From contig CALAUA010000012.1 in the NCBI GenBank assembly GCA_937891975.1, positions 1 through 64,000 of the forward strand: DNA of 64,000 nt, written 5' to 3'. Each line of letters opens with the position of its first letter. Within the stretch, counting starts at the first letter, position 1. Shown piece after piece: positions 54,124 through 60,131 of this stretch. Source of the DNA: an uncultured Bacteroidales bacterium (GTDB lineage: Bacteria; Bacteroidota; Bacteroidia; Bacteroidales; Paludibacteraceae). The notes under the pieces were generated by a model. The model ran no database searches. It was not told the DNA's origin and was given only the letters and a program-made list of their open reading frames with translations. The position numbers were made by a program, and so were the translations under genes.

Positions 54124-54573
54124 CTACAAATATACTTTACATGTAACTTTTGTGGTTGCTCTAATTTGCTCCTCAGTGAAGGGCATACCCAAACAGATAA
54201 AATCACGATCTACAGTTTTTGGCATTCCATCCAACGAAGTGAGTTGCGAGAAACTGCAATCAAAAGTAAGACCTACCATGCGTGGAAATCCTTTTGCACT
54301 TGTAAGTTTGCTATACGCACAAAGGAAATTACCTCCAACTATCTCTCCAAACTGAATATAGTCAGGCAATTGCTCATTAGGATAGTCATTGAGGTTTACA
54401 TCTTGCCCATTAACATTAATTTCATAAATAGGTTCTTTCCGACCATGATTAGGGATTTCAACCAAGTCATAATCATTGCTTGAGAGGTTTAATTCCTTCG
54501 TAATCCAGTCTTCTATCGGTTTTTTAAAGTAATAGGTTCCTGAATTTGTACTAGATAAAACACTCATAATCAA
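54124..54573 (-). CDS. Short leucine-rich-repeat-like protein
   Basis: A 149-residue protein. The middle shows beta-strand repeats of the form GxFxCxxxxLTSxxGxPxxV (GNFLCAYSKLTSAKGFPRMV, then TFDCSFSQLTSLDGMPKTV, then RDFICLGMPFTEEQI). This is the short LRR-like pattern common in uncharacterised Bacteroidota and phage-borne proteins. A second Met at position 3 is an alternative start. It sits in the middle of the three-gene operon; a binding role is inferred only. Confidence 0.72.
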   Translation of the reverse strand: MIMSVLSSTNSGTYYFKKPIEDWITKELNLSSNDYDLVEIPNHGRKEPIYEINVNGQDVNLNDYPNEQLPDYIQFGEIVGGNFLCAYSKLTSAKGFPRMVGLTFDCSFSQLTSLDGMPKTVDRDFICLGMPFTEEQIRATTKVTCKVYL

Positions 54574-54579
54574 TTCGTT

Positions 54580-55185
54580 TTAAAGTAGTTCATTTATATT
54601 CGTTAATTCATATTCCGCATCGATATATGCACGCGCTTGGTTCATACTAGGGTAATATGTACCTAATTGGGTCATTATGTCATCGTCTTTAGATACCGTT
54701 ACAGTGCAAAGAGTATTTGTTTCTTCAAAAGCCGATACCCATTTAGCATATTGAGGAGAACTTGTGTCCGCATTGCGCAAGATGCAGTATGAATTTTTGA
54801 CATGAGCATTATGGGGATTGTTCGCAAATTCGGTACTATTCTTGAGCAACCAATTAAACAGTTTTACGCTTCCATATTTGAATGCCAAAGTCAATTTAAT
54901 CCCATCTTCGCTGTCTTCAAAGACCATGAATGGGTCTATGAGAATTTTCTTTATAGTCTTTGGCAATTCAAAGAGAAGTACCGATGCTAACAAATGTTTG
55001 GCAACAATCACATCAGGTTGATATTGTTTTATCAATTCCTTGATTTGACTAATAGTATTAAGTACACCACCTACTTTGATGGTGGCGATAGTCACAACAT
55101 CTCCACATTGCGAAAATGTTTTTAGAGCAGCAGTCTCCATTAAATCGAGCTTGTGCGTTCTCTCTTTTATGAATAGGACTTTCAT
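54580..55185 (-). CDS. Unknown protein, weak alpha/beta-hydrolase resemblance
   Basis: A 201-residue protein. Segments MKVLFIKERTHKLD, the QPDVIVAKHLLASVLLFELP helix and KKILIDPFMVFE follow the order of a YqiA-like alpha/beta hydrolase. The position of the nucleophile serine motif reads AKHLLAS, with no serine at the expected elbow. If related, it would be inactive. This is a pattern inference only. It is the first gene of the three-gene accessory operon. Confidence 0.65.
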   Translation of the reverse strand: MKVLFIKERTHKLDLMETAALKTFSQCGDVVTIATIKVGGVLNTISQIKELIKQYQPDVIVAKHLLASVLLFELPKTIKKILIDPFMVFEDSEDGIKLTLAFKYGSVKLFNWLLKNSTEFANNPHNAHVKNSYCILRNADTSSPQYAKWVSAFEETNTLCTVTVSKDDDIMTQLGTYYPSMNQARAYIDAEYELTNINELL

Positions 55186-55239
55186 GGTAGGTAGTTTTGA
55201 AATAACATCACAAATAAAGTGTAGTTCTTTTTTTTGTAA

Positions 55240-55265
55240 GCAGGTGGACTGCCAAATCCACCTGC
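55240..55265. repeat. Inverted repeat before the accessory operon
   Basis: GCAGGTGGA and TCCACCTGC around an 8-nt loop, between the 57-residue gene and the 54580-55185 gene. No T-run follows on the minus strand, so it may be an attenuator or operator. Confidence 0.6.
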
Positions 55266-55271
55266 CTGAAG

Positions 55272-55445
55272 TTAAACTTGTTCAAAATCAAAGCCACTAT
55301 CGCCAGCAGCACTATTTATACCATACTCGGTCTTTAACCATGCGTGCAGTTCTGCCAAAGTGGGTTTCCTCGACATTTTAAAGAACTTAGTTAATCCTGC
55401 TGGTTGAGAGGACGTTTTTTTTGTTGTAACTTTGTAACCTATCAT
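55272..55445 (-). CDS. 57-residue protein, unknown
   Basis: A small protein beginning MIGYKVTTKKTSSQPAGLTK, with a helical middle (LAELHAWLKTEYG) and an acidic end. It starts 19 nt after a 43-nt leader element that also occurs upstream of the 55941-56945 gene, which supports that it is translated. No function known. Confidence 0.65.
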   Translation of the reverse strand: MIGYKVTTKKTSSQPAGLTKFFKMSRKPTLAELHAWLKTEYGINSAAGDSGFDFEQV

Positions 55446-55464
55446 AATTGTAATAATTAAATTT

Positions 55465-55507
55465 TTGCCTACTCTTTTAGGGATTTTCGGCTTTCTCCAT
55501 TGGATAT
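55465..55507 (-). promoter_or_regulatory. Repeated leader element, copy 1
   Basis: 43 nt that match 35 of 43 positions of the element at 56968-57010. Both lie about 20 nt upstream of a start codon on the minus strand, with GAGTAGGCAA on the side nearest the gene. Probable 5' untranslated regulatory sequence. Confidence 0.65.
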
Positions 55508-55538
55508 ATTTCTATAAGATACTTTATATAAGAATGAT

Positions 55539-55781
55539 TTATTCCATACAATCAAATTCGCGGTTTACACTTTTTTCCCATTCGTACTCATCCTTCATCT
55601 CTTTGAGTTTTTCAAGTACCGTGTTATATTGTGTTTGCAACAGGTGTGCTTCTTTCTTCTTTTCTTCGATTGCTGTAGGGTCGATAAGCGTAGCGCGACT
55701 GGCATTGAGTGCTTTCAGTTCGCGGCGCAGGCGATTCGCCTCTTCGTGGCATTGTTGCCATTGTGTTTGTCGATTGATCAT
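55539..55781 (-). CDS. Short coiled-coil protein, unknown
   Basis: An 80-residue highly charged protein, nearly all predicted coiled coil (WQQCHEEANRLRRELKALN, then EEKKKEAHLLQTQYNTVLEKLKEM). No other domain. It may be a small partner or adaptor. It shares upstream sequence with the 57043-57579 gene (see 55804-55841). Confidence 0.7.
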   Translation of the reverse strand: MINRQTQWQQCHEEANRLRRELKALNASRATLIDPTAIEEKKKEAHLLQTQYNTVLEKLKEMKDEYEWEKSVNREFDCME

Positions 55782-55803
55782 ATTAGTTGTATTTTATTGT
55801 TCG

Positions 55804-55841
55804 TTACAATATAACATAGCAAATGGTTTAGGAAAATTAAC
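55804..55841 (-). promoter_or_regulatory. Shared upstream element of two accessory genes
   Basis: On the minus strand GTTAATTTT, ATTTGCTAT and TATTGTAA occur in this order here and again at 57601-57634. Both lie just upstream of accessory genes. It may be the promoter of the block, of a type different from the TTTG/TAnnTTTG promoters. Confidence 0.55.
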
Positions 55842-55851
55842 ATGGAAATAG

Positions 55852-55882
55852 AAAAACAAGAGGAGTGCACACTTCACTCCTC
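55852..55882 (-). terminator. Terminator of the 55941-56945 gene
   Basis: GAGGAGTG and CACTCCTC make an 8-bp stem, followed on the minus strand by TTGTTTTTC. Confidence 0.8.
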
Positions 55883-55940
55883 CTATTTTGGGTTATAGAT
55901 TCAATCTATTTATTATTTGACTATTCATCTCTCTATTGCG

Positions 55941-56945
55941 TTATAGCTGACTTTGCAAATCGCAATCAACTAAGTCAACATTGAAGTCAAAGCTATCAAT
56001 CTCTTCACATTCGAGTTGATAGAATTTGCCATCATATACTATATTGCTCAGTAATCTATCTGGCCAATGCTCTTCGAGTACTTCTGATAAACCACAATCA
56101 TTCCAATCACAACAATCAATAGGGCGCAACTTTTCTACATCAAAATCATCGGTTTCTATTTCACAAGAGTAAAAATAATCGTAAATATTGCCGTATTGTA
56201 ATGCAAACTGCACAGAGTCAACATCGTCTGCCAATCCGTCATTTACCAATTGTTCCGCGACTTGTTTCATTCGGCGGCGAACAGCATCAACGATAATATC
56301 TACGTGTTCATCTTCATCTCCTTCTTTATGACGATTGACAATGTCCATGAAAATCTCTTGGCTAATGTTACTATGCTCACCAGCCATTTTCATTGTTTCT
56401 ATTAGAGCAAAATCCTCACTTGGCTCATCTGCATCAGCTTCATCTGTCATACCATAGTCAACAACGAGAGCATTTTCTTCCAACTCTTCTGGATCTTCGT
56501 CATCAATGCTAAATTCAGCACCATGATCGGATTTATAAAAGTCAACGATAATGTCATACTCCCTCTCCGTGTTCTCAACGTATAAATTCTCAAGGTCATA
56601 GAAAACATCCATATCAAAACCATTATCTTCAATCATTTGAATGGATTCTTCTCCTATAATAGGGAATAATGATAGGCGAATTGCAGTTTGTGGGTTTAAA
56701 GATAGTTTTACTTTGTTAGTATTACTATTTTCGTTGTTAAGTTTTGCCTCAACAGCCTTAATTACATTGCTTCCCAATTGTGATGTACGCCAATTAGGAT
56801 TAACCTCTAATCCCACTTCTTCTGCAATTTCACGCAATGCAGGTGCTGATTTTGGGCATAGCTCTCCGTTTTTGTACACCTCCATTTTGGAGTCGTCATG
56901 GCGAACGATTCTCCAGTCACCATAAGTTACATCTTTCTTAATCAT
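55941..56945 (-). CDS. Unknown acidic protein with an N-terminal WxTRQFGS-type module
   Basis: A 334-residue, strongly acidic protein. Residues about 8-66 contain a module (MEVYKNGELC, then ALREIAEEVGLEVNPNW, then RTSQLGSNVIKAVE) matching the two modules of the 57654-58037 product. The remaining acidic region has no motif I recognise and includes several Asp/Glu-rich stretches. The start codon is 22 nt after the repeated leader element. Function unknown. Confidence 0.75.
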   Translation of the reverse strand: MIKKDVTYGDWRIVRHDDSKMEVYKNGELCPKSAPALREIAEEVGLEVNPNWRTSQLGSNVIKAVEAKLNNENSNTNKVKLSLNPQTAIRLSLFPIIGEESIQMIEDNGFDMDVFYDLENLYVENTEREYDIIVDFYKSDHGAEFSIDDEDPEELEENALVVDYGMTDEADADEPSEDFALIETMKMAGEHSNISQEIFMDIVNRHKEGDEDEHVDIIVDAVRRRMKQVAEQLVNDGLADDVDSVQFALQYGNIYDYFYSCEIETDDFDVEKLRPIDCCDWNDCGLSEVLEEHWPDRLLSNIVYDGKFYQLECEEIDSFDFNVDLVDCDLQSQL

Positions 56946-56967
56946 AATGTTAGATTTGTTAAATAAG

Positions 56968-57010
56968 TTGCCTACTCTTTCTCGGATTTTCAGCTTGCTC
57001 CGTTGATTAT
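56968..57010 (-). promoter_or_regulatory. Repeated leader element, copy 2
   Basis: 43 nt matching 35 of 43 positions of the element at 55465-55507. See that entry. Confidence 0.65.
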
Positions 57011-57042
57011 TTGTCTTTGAATAACTATATAGATTTAATTTC

Positions 57043-57579
57043 TCAATGGCACATCAATGCTCTGCGCTTATTCTGAATGACCTCTTTCCACTGCTTGCTA
57101 ATATTCGGATTGTCTTTGAGGTTGAGCGGATAGTATCCGTCTTTAATTAGATCTTTTTCTATTATTTCTAAATCCTCTTTGTTACAATCAAGTTCACACC
57201 ATTCGTAATAGCAGGTTAATAGTGCAGCGGTTATATCGTCTTCATCATTTGTATTTAGCAATGCAGCAATTGTTCTGCGCAGTGTGGATGTTCGCTTGCG
57301 TGGACTCAAATGATTTTTAAGTCGTCTTCTGCCGTTTACTCCTTTGCCGAGATAGAGGGAATAATAAGTGCCACTTGCTACTCCAATATGTTCTGGCAAG
57401 TCCGTATCAATCATTTCCAATTGGACAGCGCCAGCATGTTTGCGAAGTACATTCATCACTTCTGAATCCTCCTTGTGAAACCACCACCGATATATAATAG
57501 GTCCAGTATGTGGTGATATCCTATTATCAATCACATCGGTTATGTGGCATTGTTTCCATTGTAGTTCTGTGTAGTTCAT
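57043..57579 (-). CDS. GIY-YIG-like nuclease-fold protein
   Basis: A 178-residue protein. Segment PIIYRWWF occupies the GIY position and YSLYLGKGVNGRRRLKNHL the YIG position with the following Arg and His of the GIY-YIG fold. STLRRTIAALL continues the family pattern. It may cut DNA or RNA, but metal-ligand Glu and other residues were not verified. The ATG at 57579 is chosen. It lies between two genes with the repeated module. Confidence 0.72.
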   Translation of the reverse strand: MNYTELQWKQCHITDVIDNRISPHTGPIIYRWWFHKEDSEVMNVLRKHAGAVQLEMIDTDLPEHIGVASGTYYSLYLGKGVNGRRRLKNHLSPRKRTSTLRRTIAALLNTNDEDDITAALLTCYYEWCELDCNKEDLEIIEKDLIKDGYYPLNLKDNPNISKQWKEVIQNKRRALMCH

Positions 57580-57600
57580 ATTGATAAAATGGGTTTGTCT

Positions 57601-57634
57601 ATTACAATATAGCAAATCATTATCAAAAATTAAC
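57601..57634 (-). promoter_or_regulatory. Shared upstream element, copy 2
   Basis: Minus-strand GTTAATTTTTGATAATGATT continuing to GCTATATTGTAAT; resembles 55804-55841. Ends 22 nt before the 57579 start codon. Confidence 0.55.
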
Positions 57635-57653
57635 CTCTCGTATGATTTTTTTA

Positions 57654-58037
57654 TTACTTACCCTCAAGTGCATCTACTAGTTTGCTTCCGAATTGTCGTG
57701 TAGTCCAATCTGTGCTATACTCAAAGCCTATTTTTTCAGCGATCTCACGAAGCGCGGCTTTGGTATTTTCAAAGTGGCGATAAGATTCAATACTGCCATT
57801 CTCTCTCACTTGAATTACATAACCACCTACAGTAGCTGTTTTGCCATCACCAAACTCTTTGCAGATATGACTACCAAATTGTCGCGTAGTCCAGTCTGGA
57901 TTGTATTCAAACTCTTTTAATGCAGCTATCTCACGGAGAGACGCTTTTACATTATCAAAAATTCTCCAAACAACAACACTACCACTGTCTTCTACTTGGA
58001 TGAGGTATTCACCCGAAATTGCTGATTTTTTTGCCAT
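57654..58037 (-). CDS. Protein of two tandem WxTRQFGS-type modules
   Basis: A 127-residue protein made almost entirely of two copies of a module of about 55 residues (about 9-62 and 70-125). Each has a beta part ending in V-x-E-(D/N)-G/S-(S)-(I/V), then ALREIA or SLREIA, and ends with DWTTRQFGS. A third, diverged copy starts the 55941-56945 product. The function of this module is not known to me. The ATG at 58037 gives the natural MAKKSA start. Confidence 0.78.
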   Translation of the reverse strand: MAKKSAISGEYLIQVEDSGSVVVWRIFDNVKASLREIAALKEFEYNPDWTTRQFGSHICKEFGDGKTATVGGYVIQVRENGSIESYRHFENTKAALREIAEKIGFEYSTDWTTRQFGSKLVDALEGK

Positions 58038-58089
58038 AAGTTTATTAGTTTTAAGATTATTGTTATGTGAATAATCATTAGTATATACA

Positions 58090-58124
58090 CAAAAAGCGGG
58101 ACTGCTAAATAGTGTTCCGCTTCC
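58090..58124 (-). terminator. Second terminator of the structured RNA
   Basis: On the minus strand AAGCGGAAC and GTCCCGCTT pair 8 of 9, followed by T5. Its sequence nearly duplicates the first terminator at 58149-58182. Confidence 0.82.
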
Positions 58125-58148
58125 ATACAAACGCATGGCATTTGTATA

Positions 58149-58441
58149 AAAAAGCGGGACTGCACTGTTGCTGTTCCGCTATCTGAGGCTCTCGCATTGC
58201 CTTAACATCCGAACAAGCAACACCGAAGCCCACGCCAATATGTACGCACACATACACACCCTCATGGTGCGTATGGAGATAGATATACATATCCCGAGGA
58301 CATCAAAATGCTGCAATGTGTTGGATGTTGTGAGAATTTGCGAGATTCCAGATAGCCAAGCACAAAGCGCTATTGACGCCTTTTATTATGTCTTGTAACT
58401 GCCCACCCTTAAAGACATAATCCCAAGGCGTGGACTGATTA
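58149..58441 (-). ncRNA. Rod-shaped structured non-coding RNA (6S-like candidate)
   Basis: A transcript of about 290 nt from the promoter at 58448-58479 to an intrinsic terminator (GCGG.../...CCGC then T6, 58149-58182). In order, the 5' hairpin pairs 58425-58431 with 58376-58382 and 58412-58421 with 58385-58394. A rod then follows: 58339-58356 with 58178-58196, 58323-58329 with 58204-58210, 58286-58292 with 58238-58244, and the apical stem 58266-58275 with 58251-58260. No ORF has a coding signal. Neither tmRNA nor RNase P RNA signatures are present. A long rod with internal loops is typical of 6S RNA; the Bacteroidales-1 RNA is another candidate. Confidence 0.72.
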
Positions 58442-58447
58442 CGGGTG

Positions 58448-58479
58448 CAAAGGTAGTGAATTATTTTGAATTGAGCAAA
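58448..58479 (-). promoter_or_regulatory. Promoter of the structured RNA
   Basis: Minus-strand TTTGCTCAATTC (-33 at 58479-58476) and TACCTTTG (58455-58448), gap 20 nt. No start codon lies close behind it. Confidence 0.88.
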
Positions 58480-58505
58480 TAAAATCGCTTTTTAGGGCAA
58501 TTTTT

Positions 58506-58540
58506 GTTTAGTGAACGCTCACGCTACTGTTTAGTGTTTA
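58506..58540. repeat. GTTTAGTG interspersed element, copy 1
   Basis: GTTTAGTG, a short AACGC core, then CTGTTTAGTGTTTA. Related to 58801-58836 and, inverted, 38655-38690. Confidence 0.65.
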
Positions 58541-58683
58541 AAGGCGAGAATTCCCAAATAGTATTCGGGGCGATTAACAAAGAAAACAAGACATCTAAGA
58601 TAATACGAATACACAAGTAAGCAGAGATAAACATTAGGCGATGTGCTTTAGTTCTCTCGGTGATCTTACGGTAAAGATACGGC

Positions 58684-58727
58684 GAAGTCCCTATGAAGTT
58701 CCTATGAAGTCCCTATGAAGTCCCTAT
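58684..58727. repeat. 11-bp tandem array G
   Basis: Four units: GAAGTCCCTAT, GAAGTTCCTAT, GAAGTCCCTAT, GAAGTCCCTAT. Between the structured RNA and the esterase genes. Confidence 0.93.
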
Positions 58728-58761
58728 GCATATAGGTGGCAGGTAAGGGGGATATAAAGGG

Positions 58762-58800
58762 AAAATCGCCGTCTATGTCGAGCATAAACGGCGATTTTTT
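58762..58800. terminator. Terminator of the esterase operon
   Basis: AAAATCGCCGT and ACGGCGATTTT stem with inner TATG/CATA; T6 on the plus strand, shorter T-run on the minus strand. Confidence 0.85.
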
Positions 58801-58836
58801 GTTTAGTGGACGCGGCAAAGCCGCTACTGTTTAGTG
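58801..58836. repeat. GTTTAGTG interspersed element, copy 2
   Basis: GTTTAGTG, then GACGCGGC-AAA-GCCGC, then CTGTTTAGTG. See 58506-58540. Confidence 0.65.
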
Positions 58837-58850
58837 TGTAGGGTTGAAAA

Positions 58851-58911
58851 ATTAATCCCTTAAACTTAAATTCATTAAACCTTAATTCCTTAAACCTTAA
58901 CTCCTTAAACG
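58851..58911. repeat. 15-bp TTAA-rich tandem repeat
   Basis: Units like TTAAACCTTAATTCC recur at about 15-bp spacing (7+8), downstream of the esterase stop codon. Confidence 0.6.
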
Positions 58912-58941
58912 ATTATTTCTTATCTCCCTTCGGTCGAACGA

Positions 58942-60096
58942 TTACTTCACAGGATTGTCTTGCAAGCCCCAGCCAGTAATCGTAGCCACATATGGGATAT
59001 AGGCATACGAGAACTTCTGATGACCAATATAATTAGGGTGCATAGCTGCACCGAGATCTTCATCCGTACCCAAGTGCAAAGCAGGGCAGCACGCCATGAA
59101 ATGTACATTAGGCATTGGGCAGAACTTCACCATATCGCGCATATAATCGAGCAAAGTGCTATGTGCCTTACTTGATACGCAAAGCACTGGGTGATCCTCG
59201 CCATAATTGTCTTTGATAGAGCGGATTAGACGATAATAGCCATCGCGGAACTTCTCGTAGGATGGTTGCAAAGCGACAGAGAAGTCATTACCACCCAAGT
59301 AGATACATGTCAATGCAGGACGGATATTCGACTCCGCAGCATTCCAGCGAGTGGCTTGCGCTGAATCCATATCAAAAGTTTGCAAATAGCGGTCAGGCAT
59401 ATGATAGCCATCGAATTTGGAATTATAGTTGCGCGCAGCACCCATACCTGAGTGGGCTACTACCACATAATCCGCATCGAAATAGCGCGAGATAATCGCA
59501 CAAAAGGAGCGCGAAGCGTTCTCGGTCTCTGGGGTGAACTTAGCCAAGCGGCTGGTGTCATCCACGCCATAACCACAGTCGTAACTAGCACCGATAAACT
59601 CCAATTGACGACTGCGAATAGGTTCAGCTTGATAGAACGCACCCTTCGCATCGGTTGCAAACTCATGGACAGTCATCTTGCCCTGCTCACCCTCAGTGCG
59701 CTTTTGTACGATGACAGTATGCTGTTTGAGTTTGGATGACTTGAGATAGGCAGGGTCGATGAGTTCGATAACGGTGTCCGTACTAGCCACTTCGATGATG
59801 CGATGAGGTTCGGCACTCATAGGAGCGTCAATCCATACGTTGTAGTAATTATGACGCTTGGCCATCCATTCGGGACTTTCAGCCCACTTGGTATCAGAGG
59901 CACGCATGGTCAACGACTTGCCCGAGAAAGAGAGGCGGAAATACACGCCCGTCCAATCGAAAGACACGTCAGTGCCCTCCACGAGGGTACGACCTACGTA
60001 AGTCACGCGCACGTCGCTAGCAGGCATGGTCTCTGCCATCAGGCAAAGAGGCGATAAGGTGATAAGGTAAAATGCCAAAAAAATAATCTTTTTCAT
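58942..60096 (-). CDS. CE2-like SGNH esterase, copy 1
   Basis: A 384-residue secreted esterase, probably deacetylating a polysaccharide. Signal peptide 1-20 (ending LMAE). An N-terminal beta-sandwich (about 25-155) and a C-terminal SGNH domain match the CE2 family layout. Block I reads FIGASYDCGYG with Ser171; the usual Asp before Ser is Ala. Block III is GGND (Asn270) and block V HPNY (His353). Last of three tandem paralogues on the minus strand. The N-terminal 86 bp are nearly identical to copy 2, while the mature protein is closer to copy 3. Confidence 0.9.
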   Translation of the reverse strand: MKKIIFLAFYLITLSPLCLMAETMPASDVRVTYVGRTLVEGTDVSFDWTGVYFRLSFSGKSLTMRASDTKWAESPEWMAKRHNYYNVWIDAPMSAEPHRIIEVASTDTVIELIDPAYLKSSKLKQHTVIVQKRTEGEQGKMTVHEFATDAKGAFYQAEPIRSRQLEFIGASYDCGYGVDDTSRLAKFTPETENASRSFCAIISRYFDADYVVVAHSGMGAARNYNSKFDGYHMPDRYLQTFDMDSAQATRWNAAESNIRPALTCIYLGGNDFSVALQPSYEKFRDGYYRLIRSIKDNYGEDHPVLCVSSKAHSTLLDYMRDMVKFCPMPNVHFMACCPALHLGTDEDLGAAMHPNYIGHQKFSYAYIPYVATITGWGLQDNPVK

Positions 60097-60103
60097 TTCT
60101 TTA

Positions 60104-60131
60104 AACACTAAACTCTAAACACTAAACTCAC
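60104..60131 (-). repeat. 7-bp repeat across the copy 2 esterase stop codon
   Basis: Units AACACTA, AACTCTA, AACACTA, AACTCAC (plus strand). The stop codon of copy 2 (60128-60130) is in the array. Confidence 0.85.

Noticed and set aside
54580..55185. Firm assignment to the YqiA-type hydrolases
   Set aside because: Similarity is limited to strand-helix order; the nucleophile motif is absent, so the gene is left as unknown.
58105..58290. 61-codon frame within the structured RNA
   Set aside because: Runs through stems and a terminator with no leader or conserved protein feature.
58149..58441. Structured RNA as tmRNA or RNase P RNA
   Set aside because: No tRNA-like TTCGA arm or tag reading frame for tmRNA, and no GAGGAAAGTCC or ACAGAAA signature for RNase P.
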